Below are positions 1 to 6,609 of a stretch of 33,871 nucleotides of DNA, in pieces. Location of the stretch: assembly GCA_024279255.1 (NCBI GenBank), contig JAJRRT010000099.1, forward strand, positions 1 to 33,871. Reading direction: 5' to 3'. The stretch's first letter is position 1. Every line of letters starts with the position of its first letter. The notes under the pieces are model-generated. The model ran no database searches, was not told the DNA's origin, and saw only the letters and a program-made list of their open reading frames with translations. The stretch comes from Deltaproteobacteria bacterium (GTDB lineage Bacteria; Desulfobacterota; Desulfuromonadia; Desulfuromonadales; Geopsychrobacteraceae). A program made the position numbers and the translations under genes.

Positions 1-140
1 CTTCCAACTTCTAACTTCTAACTTCTAACTTCTAACTTCTAACTTCTAACTTCTAACTTCTAACTTCTAACTTCTAACTTCTAACTTCTAACTTCTAACT
101 TCTAACTTCTAACTTCTAACTTCTAACTTCTAACTTCTAA
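1..140. repeat. Tandem heptamer array, 20 units of CTTCTAA
   Basis: Twenty consecutive 7-base units run to the window edge, so the true array may be longer. The first unit (CTTCCAA) has one change and the other nineteen are identical. On the minus strand the unit reads TTAGAAG. Because 7 is not a multiple of 3, the array carries a TAG stop in each minus-strand frame. It supplies the last residues and stop of the hydrolase gene that runs into it. The same heptamer in degenerate form (about GARGYKA) recurs throughout the window. The near-perfect identity suggests recent expansion by slippage. Confidence 0.97.
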
Positions 141-923
141 CGTTTCAGCCGCAGTAGCGAAAAAATCATGACTGACCTCCGCTTGCTGACCAAAAAATAT
201 TTGAGGATCGCAACCGGGAGTCGCAGCCAGACACTGACTGATCTCCTGATGCGCAAGATCCGGATGATTATTCTCACCACTTAAGTGCGCCAAAAAGATG
301 GCCTCCAACCCGTCCCAGGCAAGCTGTTGCAACAACTCAGCTGCATCGCGATTAGACAGATGTCCGAGACGGCTCTGAATCCTCTACTCAACTGACCATG
401 GGTAAGGACCATCGATCAGCATTTGTTCGTCGTGATTGGTTTCCAGCACCAGTATGCGAGAACGTTCCAGACAGTTAACAACCAATCTTGTCGAGAGTCC
501 TAGATCTGTTGCATAGCCGATGCGACCTTCAGCGGAATCGATGACAAAGCCGACCGGATCGACCGCATCGTGGGTTGTCGAAAAGCTCGTAATCTCAAGA
601 TTGTGCAGCGTAAAGCTTTCGCCAGCTGAAAAGTATCGCAGATCCTCAATAGGTCCAAGACGTGTGATTGCCGCAGCAGTTTCTGGAACTATGTAGACAG
701 GAGTTTTATGGCGTCGCGCCAACGGGCCGATACCAGTAACGTGATCATGGTGTTCATGGGTGACCAATACAGCATCAAGGTCATCTGCGCATAAATCTAT
801 TTCACGCAGACGGCGATCAATTTCGCGCGCCGAAAGGCCAGCATCGATCAGAAGGCGACAACCATCCGCTTCGACCAGTGTCGCATTGCCACGACTTCCA
901 CTGGCTAACAGGCAAACACGCAC
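123..923 (-). pseudogene. MBL-fold metallo-hydrolase (VicX/YycJ type), interrupted by an in-frame amber codon
   Basis: The first 179 codons encode a metallo-beta-lactamase fold. They show the opening CLLASGSRGNATLVEA, the zinc motif THEHHDH near residues 55-61, a later ATDLG and a metal-binding ETNHD. Codon 180 is TAG (384-386). The same frame then continues unbroken through RIQSRLGHLSNRDAAELL and LAHLSGENNHP, which is the family's normal C-terminal part. A single CAG-to-TAG change would explain the break. The GTG at 923 is chosen because it begins right before the conserved RVCLLASGSRGN; an ATG at 992 would add 23 unlikely residues. The frame ends inside the left-edge heptamer array with tail ETLEVRS. 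Family members are single-domain hydrolases, often with nuclease-like activity. Alternatives are a sequencing error or readthrough. The gene is divergent from gap. Confidence 0.85.
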
Positions 924-1228
924 AGAAATTAATGTCCCTTTCGACCCCCAACAGGCGTTGCTCTTATATCCCAAAATCGCCATTCGTGGCAAGCAGAAAA
1001 GGGACCCTTGAAATAGAGTTTTAAGGAGTTTTCAACTGTTTTCCATCTTCAAGATCGAACAATTGAAGCATGCTTTTAAATTGCCTATAAAATTTCATGA
1101 AAACTAGATTTGCAAATTAGTTTTTTTTGTATAATCTTAACAGTCACAGAACAAGGAAAAATCCTTGTTATTAAGTGTATTTCTAACGAGTTCACTGCGC
1201 GCAAACCCTCGAAGGAGCAGAACACATC
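924..1228. other. Divergent intergenic region between the hydrolase and gap
   Basis: About 305 bases separate the two divergently transcribed genes. The right half is A+T-rich with an 8-base T run followed by a TATAAT-like box, and probably holds the gap promoter. The left part holds the weak ribosome-binding region for the GTG start of the hydrolase (AAAGGG about 12 bases upstream). No convincing open frame or RNA gene was found in it. Confidence 0.6.
1108..1136 (+). promoter_or_regulatory. Possible sigma-70-type promoter for gap
   Basis: A perfect TATAAT box lies at 1130-1135 after a T-rich stretch, about 95 bases upstream of the gap start. The only good -35-like hexamer, TTGCAA at 1110, is spaced 14 bases away, which is short. 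The -10 box is therefore the supported part and the -35 is uncertain. Confidence 0.35.
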
Positions 1229-2239
1229 ATGGCTCAAAAAATTGCAATCAACGGCTTCGGCAGAATCGGACGTAACCTGCTACGTATCACGACTCAAAGC
1301 GATGCGATTGAAGTGGTCGCTATCAATGACTTGACTGATGCCGAAACTCTTGCACATCTCCTGAAATATGACTCAATTCACGGCACCTTCGCTGGCGATG
1401 TCTCTGTTGCCGATGGTGACCTGATTGTCAACGGTAAACGTATCCGGGTTCTCAGTGAACCCGACCCGACGAAACTCCCCTGGAAAGAGCTTGAAATCCA
1501 TGTCGTCATCGAGGCGACCGGTCATTTCACGAAACGTGATGCCGCAGCCAAGCACCTCACTGCCGGAGCAAAGCGAGTTCTGATCAGTGCCCCGGGAAAA
1601 GGGGATATTGACGGCACCTTCTGCATGGGGATCAATGAAAACCTTTACGATCCGACCAAGCACTTCATTGTTTCCAATGCCTCCTGTACGACCAACTGCC
1701 TGGCACCCATCGCCAAGGTTCTCGATCATTCCTTCGGCATCAAACGCGGAATGATGACAACCGTCCATGCCTACACCAATGATCAGAAGATTCTCGATCT
1801 CCCCCATGCGGATCTGCGCCGTGGTCGTGCCGCGGCCATGTCGATGATTCCAACGACGACTGGTGCAGCCAAGGCTGTCGGGTTGGTGTTACCTCAGCTC
1901 GAAGGGAAGTTGTTCGGCATGGCAGTTCGGGTGCCGACGCCTAATGTTTCACTCATCGACCTGGTCGTTGAGACAGAAAAAGAGACCAGCGTCGCAGCCG
2001 TTCATGCCGCGATGAAAGAAGCTTCCACTGGCGACCTGAAAGGAATTCTCGCCTACAGTAACCTGCCCCTGGTTTCCCGCGACTTTAACGGCACCACGGT
2101 CTCTTCAACCTATGACTCTGAGTTCACGACAGTCCTCGAAGGTCGCATGGTGAAAGTTCTGGCCTGGTACGACAACGAGTGGGGTTATTCCTGCAGAGTG
2201 CGTGATATGGTTGCCCATATCGGCGCCCGTGAAATTTAA
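1229..2239 (+). CDS. gap: Glyceraldehyde-3-phosphate dehydrogenase, type I
   Basis: This enzyme oxidises and phosphorylates glyceraldehyde 3-phosphate to 1,3-bisphosphoglycerate with NAD in cytoplasmic glycolysis or gluconeogenesis. The protein has 336 residues, normal for the family. The Rossmann motif GFGRIGR lies at residues 9-15, the catalytic cysteine is C153 in SNASCTTNC, the partner histidine lies in TTVHAYTND, and the C-terminal WYDNEWGYS signature is present. The start follows AAGGAG at about 11 bases. A strong hairpin terminator follows the gene, so pgk may also be transcribed separately. The order gap-pgk-tpiA is a common glycolytic cluster. Confidence 0.98.
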   Translation: MAQKIAINGFGRIGRNLLRITTQSDAIEVVAINDLTDAETLAHLLKYDSIHGTFAGDVSVADGDLIVNGKRIRVLSEPDPTKLPWKELEIHVVIEATGHFTKRDAAAKHLTAGAKRVLISAPGKGDIDGTFCMGINENLYDPTKHFIVSNASCTTNCLAPIAKVLDHSFGIKRGMMTTVHAYTNDQKILDLPHADLRRGRAAAMSMIPTTTGAAKAVGLVLPQLEGKLFGMAVRVPTPNVSLIDLVVETEKETSVAAVHAAMKEASTGDLKGILAYSNLPLVSRDFNGTTVSSTYDSEFTTVLEGRMVKVLAWYDNEWGYSCRVRDMVAHIGAREI

Positions 2240-2270
2240 TTTTATCAGCGCATCAATTTATTCAATAATC

Positions 2271-2298
2271 AGCCGGCCAGCCTTCTGGTCGGCTTTTC
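2271..2298 (+). terminator. Rho-independent terminator after gap
   Basis: AGCCGGCCAG and CTGGTCGGCT form a 10-bp stem, with one G-T pair, around a CCTT loop, followed by a short T run (GGCTTTT). It lies about 30 bases after the gap stop codon. Confidence 0.85.
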
Positions 2299-2347
2299 AA
2301 CAGGATCTGCTCTTTGTCAGATCAGAAAATGGTAATGGAGGATCATT

Positions 2348-3538
2348 TTGTTCAACAAGTTAACAATCGATGACATCGAGGTTTCAGGGAAACGCGTCCT
2401 GTGTCGAGTTGATTTCAATGTCCCACTCGATGCAAATAAAAATATCACCGATGACACCAGAATTCGTGCTGCATTACCAACAATTCAACAGTTAATCAAA
2501 AATGGCGCACGACTGATTCTTGCCTCGCACCTCGGTCGCCCTAAAGGTAAGATCGATTCCGCCTTCAGCCTGGCTCCGGCGGCAGACCGCCTGAGTCAAC
2601 TCCTCGGCAAACCGGTGACCATGGCAGAGGGTTCTATCGGGCCAAACGTGCAGCAACAGATAGACGCCCTCTCCAACGGAGAGATCCTCTTGCTTGAGAA
2701 CGTTCGGTTTCACGCCGGAGAGACTGACAACGACCCAGAGTTTGCAGCTCAGCTTGCTGAGGTGGCAGAACTCTATGTCAATGACGCCTTCGGAACCGCC
2801 CACCGGGCCCACGCATCAACTGAAGGTGTTGCCCGTATCCTGCAACCTGCAGTGGCAGGGTATTTAATGCAAAAAGAGCTCAAATATCTGGGTGAAGCAC
2901 TAGCAGCCCCTGCACGCCCCTTTGTCGCCATTCTCGGTGGAGCCAAAGTGAGTGATAAGATACTGGTCATCGAAAAGCTTCTGGAAAAAGTCGATAGTAT
3001 CCTGATTGGTGGCGGCATGGCCTACACCTTCTTAAAAGCTCTGGGAATCGATACCGGGAGCTCACTGTTAGAAGCCGATCGCGTCGAACTCGCCGGCCAG
3101 CTTCTCAAAAAAGCCGAGGCAAAGGGGGTCAAGTTTCTGCTGCCGGAAGATCACCTGGCGACCGCAGAGTTCAAGGCTGACAGCCCAGCTCAGGTTTGCG
3201 ACAACACAAATTTTCCGAACGATCTCATGGGGCTTGATATCGGTCCTGCAACGATCGAACGCTACTGCGAAGCTGTTACTGCAGCAAAAACTGTCGTCTG
3301 GAATGGACCGATGGGTGTCTTTGAATTTGATGCCTATTCTCGGGGGACATTCGCAATAGCTGAAGCCTTGGCAACAGCAGACAGCTTGTCGATAATCGGC
3401 GGCGGTGACTCAGTCGCAGCAGTCAACAAAGCCGGCCTTGAAGCAAAAATGACCCATATCTCAACCGGCGGCGGTGCCTCTCTCGAATTTTTAGAAGGCA
3501 AAGAGCTGCCAGGTGTTGTTGCGTTGACAGATAAGTAA
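2348..3538 (+). CDS. pgk: Phosphoglycerate kinase
   Basis: This kinase transfers phosphate between 1,3-bisphosphoglycerate and ADP, the ATP-forming step after gap. The 396-residue length is normal for bacteria. Visible signatures are [10 protein letters not shown] near residue 20, SHLGRPKG near residue 63, ENVRFHAGE near residue 118, GGAKVSDKI near residue 200, and the C-terminal [11 protein letters not shown] and STGGGASLE nucleotide loops. The start is a TTG preceded by GGAGG at 6 bases; nearby upstream ATGs are out of frame, so the TTG start is well supported. A heptamer repeat block separates it from tpiA. Confidence 0.98.
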   Translation: MFNKLTIDDIEVSGKRVLCRVDFNVPLDANKNITDDTRIRAALPTIQQLIKNGARLILASHLGRPKGKIDSAFSLAPAADRLSQLLGKPVTMAEGSIGPNVQQQIDALSNGEILLLENVRFHAGETDNDPEFAAQLAEVAELYVNDAFGTAHRAHASTEGVARILQPAVAGYLMQKELKYLGEALAAPARPFVAILGGAKVSDKILVIEKLLEKVDSILIGGGMAYTFLKALGIDTGSSLLEADRVELAGQLLKKAEAKGVKFLLPEDHLATAEFKADSPAQVCDNTNFPNDLMGLDIGPATIERYCEAVTAAKTVVWNGPMGVFEFDAYSRGTFAIAEALATADSLSIIGGGDSVAAVNKAGLEAKMTHISTGGGASLEFLEGKELPGVVALTDK

Positions 3539-3540
3539 TT

Positions 3541-3650
3541 GAAGCGAGAAGCGAGAAGCGAGAAGCGAGAGGTTAGAGGTTAGAGGCGAGAAGTTAGAGG
3601 TTAGAGGCGATTTTCTCCCACTTCTGGCTTCCTGCTTCTCACCTCTGTCT
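3541..3650. repeat. Heptamer-based hairpin repeat between pgk and tpiA
   Basis: A purine-rich arm of about ten heptamers (GAAGCGA four times, then GAGGTTA, GAGGCGA and GAAGTTA variants) is followed by a short spacer (GATTTT). A pyrimidine-rich arm of the complementary type then follows (CTTCTGGCTTCCTGCTTCTCACCTCTG). The two arms can pair imperfectly. The element begins two bases after the pgk stop codon and ends just before the tpiA ribosome-binding site. Confidence 0.9.
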
Positions 3651-3672
3651 TCATTTTTCAGGAGTAAACAAC

Positions 3673-4446
3673 ATGCGTAAACCATTAATAGCTGGCAACT
3701 GGAAGTTGAATAAAAACATCACTGAATCTGAAACCCTTGCCCGTGCACTGGCTACAGATCTGGCAGGTATCACAGAGACAGACATTATCATTGCGCCGAT
3801 ATTTACCGTCCTCAACCGCATTGCTGCCATTATTGATGATTCACCGATTCAACTCGCAGCACAGAACTGCTATCCACAAGAGACGGGAGCCTTTACCGGC
3901 GAACTCTCTCCAACGATGCTTAAGGACGCTGGCTGCGGTGCAATTATCATAGGCCACTCCGAGCGCAGACAGCTTATGGGTGAAACAAACGAATTCATCA
4001 ACCTCAAGGTTCATGCAACTCTCAACAGCGGGATGCAAGCCATTCTCTGTGTCGGGGAGACCCTTGAAGAGCGTGAAAATGAAGAGATGCTTGAAGTTCT
4101 GACGGCTCAAATCAAGGGTGGCCTCGCCAATGTAACCGCTGAGAAGATGCAGAGTCTGGTGGTTGCCTACGAACCCGTCTGGGCCATAGGAACCGGAAAA
4201 ACCGCCAGCAATGAACAGGCCCAAGAGGCTCATTCGTTCATCCGTGGTCTGATTCAAGGATTATACAACCCAGATACCGCTGAAGCCTGCCGAATTCTCT
4301 ATGGAGGCAGTGTCAAGCCAGACAACGTCGACGGTCTCATGGCTCAAGGTGACATCGACGGCGCCTTAGTCGGCGGAGCCAGCTTGAAAGCAGAAGACTT
4401 CTGCAGAATCGTTAAGTTTGAAAGAAACGTGAAGTGTGAAGCGTGA
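3673..4446 (+). CDS. tpiA: Triosephosphate isomerase
   Basis: This enzyme interconverts dihydroxyacetone phosphate and glyceraldehyde 3-phosphate. Catalytic residues are visible: the lysine in GNWKLNK at residue 13, the histidine in IIGHSERR near residue 95, and the glutamate in [14 protein letters not shown] near residue 166. The phosphate-binding YGGSVKP and GALVGGASL follow. The start has AGGAG seven bases upstream. The 257-residue protein is slightly long: the normal fold ends near IVKF, and the last eight residues (ERNVKCEA) and the stop codon are encoded by the adjoining heptamer repeat. The tail is probably dispensable. Confidence 0.97.
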   Translation: MRKPLIAGNWKLNKNITESETLARALATDLAGITETDIIIAPIFTVLNRIAAIIDDSPIQLAAQNCYPQETGAFTGELSPTMLKDAGCGAIIIGHSERRQLMGETNEFINLKVHATLNSGMQAILCVGETLEERENEEMLEVLTAQIKGGLANVTAEKMQSLVVAYEPVWAIGTGKTASNEQAQEAHSFIRGLIQGLYNPDTAEACRILYGGSVKPDNVDGLMAQGDIDGALVGGASLKAEDFCRIVKFERNVKCEA

Positions 4447-4556
4447 AGTTAGAAGCTGGAAGCGCGAGGCCAGAGGTTAGAAGTGTGAATAAACCGATTT
4501 TCACCTCACGCCTCACGCCTCTCGATTCTAGCTTCTCCCTCTCCCCTCTCACTTCT
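4428..4556. repeat. Heptamer-based hairpin repeat overlapping the tpiA 3' end
   Basis: A purine arm (GTGAAGTGTGAAGCGTGAAG, then TTAGAAG-type units) is followed by GATTTT and a pyrimidine arm (CACCTCACGCCTCACGCCTC and further CTTCTCCCTC units). This gives an arm-spacer-complementary-arm layout like the block before tpiA. The purine arm starts within the tpiA coding sequence and encodes its C-terminal tail and stop. Confidence 0.88.
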
Positions 4557-4576
4557 GAAAACCCCGGAGTTCTCAC

Positions 4577-5329
4577 ATGAGATACCTGCTCATTGCAGTT
4601 TCAATCCTTGCGGCCTTACTTTTTGGGTTACTGGTTGCACCACTTCTGACGCCCAGACCTAAGCCGATAGAGGGATCGTTGGTTATCAATCAGCGGATCT
4701 ACCAACCGCAAGAGCTGGAGAAACGCTTGAGGGCGACTCCGTACCACTTTAATAGCAGGGGAGAACTGATCTCCGATCTCATTTATCGAGAGCTCCTGCT
4801 TCAGGAATCAAAAAAACAGGGCATCGATAACGAAAGTGAGTTTCTGCTGTCGATGCGGGATTTCTACGAACAATCGATGATTAAAAACCTGATCGACCGC
4901 CAGTATAAAGACCCTGTCCATGACCCAAATTCAGCCCAAATCGCATCCTGCCAACCATTTTTAGACAAAACATTCACACTTCAACGCTTTGATTATCCGA
5001 GTTATGAAGCAGCCCGATCAAATACCGCAAGCGGTAGCGAAGAGTTCAACCTGCCCTACCTTGATCTCCCTGAAGATACTCGCAGTGCACTCCTGGATCT
5101 AAAGGGTGCCGAGCTTTCACAGCCTCTGCATACCGGCAGTGGTTGGTTCCGTCTTCAATTGATAGATATTACCCAGCGGCCGACGTCGGCCATTCCCTCA
5201 GTCGTAGAAAAAGAAGAGCTCTGTCGCACAGAGCTCAAACGACAATCAATCCAGAACTGGGTTGAAGACCTCTACCGGAAATCAACAATAGAGTTGCCAG
5301 CTGAATTAAAGGAGAGGGGCAATGGCTAA
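4577..5329 (+). CDS. Membrane-anchored parvulin-like (SurA/PpiC-type) protein
   Basis: A hydrophobic N-terminal segment at residues 4-23 anchors or exports the protein, so the rest is probably periplasmic. Residues 60-110 resemble the SurA/PrsA chaperone helices (LIYRELLLQESKKQGI). Residues 155-205 resemble the end of a parvulin domain (LKGAELSQPLHTGSGWFRLQL). The central catalytic part of a parvulin domain is short or missing, so this may be a chaperone rather than an active prolyl isomerase. The 250-residue protein starts after CGGAG. Its last codons overlap the start of the HAMP-domain gene by 8 bases, implying translational coupling. Function is inferred only from family resemblance. Confidence 0.75.
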   Translation: MRYLLIAVSILAALLFGLLVAPLLTPRPKPIEGSLVINQRIYQPQELEKRLRATPYHFNSRGELISDLIYRELLLQESKKQGIDNESEFLLSMRDFYEQSMIKNLIDRQYKDPVHDPNSAQIASCQPFLDKTFTLQRFDYPSYEAARSNTASGSEEFNLPYLDLPEDTRSALLDLKGAELSQPLHTGSGWFRLQLIDITQRPTSAIPSVVEKEELCRTELKRQSIQNWVEDLYRKSTIELPAELKERGNG

Positions 5330-5870
5330 AAAATTCCAACGCCGTAAACGTAATTACTTAATCAACAAAGATCTTCAGGGGAAACTCGTCCTGCAGTATC
5401 TGGTTCTCGCCCTGCTTGGCACTATAGCCCTCGGTTTTCTCTTCGCGACAACCTCATCTGATCACCTCACTATCAGCTACGACAACAATGCGATTGAAGT
5501 CGGCACAACAACTCAGGTTCTACTTGGAGAACTGCTCCGTAACGAGGTGATTTTTCTACTTTTAGGTGGCGCACTGATTATCCTTATCACGATCGTCTGG
5601 ACCCACAAGATTGCCGGGCCACTCTATCGTTTTGAGCAGACGATCAAGGCCATGTGCAACCGTCAACTCGATCAGACAATCTATCTGCGCAAGGGCGATG
5701 AAGGGAAAGAACTTGGGACTAAAATCAATCAACTCAACCAACTTTTAGTTGATGACGTCTGCAAGCTGAAAGCTTGTGCAAGTCATCTGGACGAGAGTAA
5801 AGAAAAGCTGGAGATACTAGAATTACTGAATAGCTACCAACTGCCAGAAGAGACCACTAAACCCGACTGA
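5322..5870 (+). CDS. Two-helix membrane protein with a HAMP domain and no output domain
   Basis: The protein has 182 residues. A basic N-terminus (KKFQRRKRNY) precedes a first membrane helix at about residues 24-44, a short external loop, and a second helix at about 75-94. HAMP-like sequence follows immediately (KIAGPLYRFEQTIKAM, then a second amphipathic helix EGKELGTKINQLNQLL). It ends in a helical tail near residue 175, with no kinase, cyclase or chemotaxis output domain. It could relay a signal through a partner or act as a membrane scaffold. The overlap with the upstream parvulin-like gene and the 12-base gap to the next gene suggest one transcript. Confidence 0.8.
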   Translation: MAKKFQRRKRNYLINKDLQGKLVLQYLVLALLGTIALGFLFATTSSDHLTISYDNNAIEVGTTTQVLLGELLRNEVIFLLLGGALIILITIVWTHKIAGPLYRFEQTIKAMCNRQLDQTIYLRKGDEGKELGTKINQLNQLLVDDVCKLKACASHLDESKEKLEILELLNSYQLPEETTKPD

Positions 5871-5882
5871 CAACGGTTACGC

Positions 5883-6407
5883 ATGAGATATTTACGACCT
5901 CTGCTGTTGACCCTTGTCGCACTCGGATTCCTTGTGGCGCAAGTGAACGCAACAGAGATTAAAACTGCTTTTGCGGTGATTAAATATGCCGATGAGAGCC
6001 TGCTGAAAACCTTCAATAAAAAGGTCGGGCGGAGTAGCTACGGTTTTAGTTTTGGTCAGAAGAGTTCGGGCACAGCTGACCAAGTCGCTCGCAAGCAGGT
6101 TGATCATTTGATTGGCCGCGTGCAGGAAATTCTCGATATGCGTCCTGAAGGTCTGCATTTCACCATAGAGATTCTCGCCAACCCGAAACAGGTCCAACAG
6201 GTCTACAAAAAGGAATATGGCCGTTCGGTCAATTTCATAGCCTTCTATTCACCACGCAGTGAAACCGTCTATTTCGCTGCAAACAACCTCCGAAGAACAG
6301 TCATAGCCCACGAAATCGCCCATGCTGTCATCGACCGCTACTTCGACAAAGCACCACCGGTCAAAATCCACGAATTATTAGCTCAGTTTGTTGAGAAGCA
6401 ATTGTGA
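5883..6407 (+). CDS. Exported small zinc-metallopeptidase-like protein (HEIAH motif)
   Basis: A signal peptide is visible at residues 1-23, with basic start, leucine-rich core and a likely cut after VNA. The mature part is about 150 residues. Near residue 142 the sequence AHEIAHAVIDRYF carries HExxH, and about 20 residues later HELLAQFVE offers a possible third-ligand glutamate, as in gluzincins of the 'peptidase MA-like' kind. The protein ends right after this motif, so it is a compact catalytic unit or a degenerate relative. It lies at the end of a three-gene run and converges on the exopolysaccharide genes. Confidence 0.75.
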   Translation: MRYLRPLLLTLVALGFLVAQVNATEIKTAFAVIKYADESLLKTFNKKVGRSSYGFSFGQKSSGTADQVARKQVDHLIGRVQEILDMRPEGLHFTIEILANPKQVQQVYKKEYGRSVNFIAFYSPRSETVYFAANNLRRTVIAHEIAHAVIDRYFDKAPPVKIHELLAQFVEKQL

Positions 6408-6609
6408 GCGCGAAGCGCGAACGGACAGGAACGCGAACTATCAGAGACGGGAGCAAGAAGGAACTAGAACTGACAAGGGCATGAACAGGCAAGGGCTCGA
6501 ACAGGAAGAAACTTGAACTAACAAAAGCGAACAACTAGAACTTCAAACCGGATTGTTCTCGGCCAAGTCCGTTCGATCTTCAGCCCGTTCCGCCCTGTCC
6601 GTTCCCGCT
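6408..6609. repeat. Imperfect inverted repeat between convergent genes (GGACAGGAAC-type arms)
   Basis: The left part holds spaced units such as GAACGGACAGGAACGCGAAC, GAACAGGCAAGG and GAACAGGAAG. The right part carries complementary units (CCGTTCCGCCCTGTCCGTTC). The two sides can fold over a long range and meet the stop codons of both flanking genes. It may work as a bidirectional terminator. A similar short unit (AGCCTGTTCCGTCC) recurs near 10150. Confidence 0.65.

Noticed and set aside
1..140. CRISPR array
   Set aside because: The 7-base units are directly adjacent with no spacers; it is a simple tandem repeat.
384..386. Pyrrolysine at the amber codon
   Set aside because: The position is an ordinary residue (probably Q) in relatives, TAG ends another gene here (wzx), and no pyl genes are in the window; a nonsense mutation is simpler.
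1110..1334. Rightward frame overlapping the gap promoter region and gap start
   Set aside because: It overlaps the promoter and the conserved N-terminus of gap in another frame and lacks a plausible start signal.
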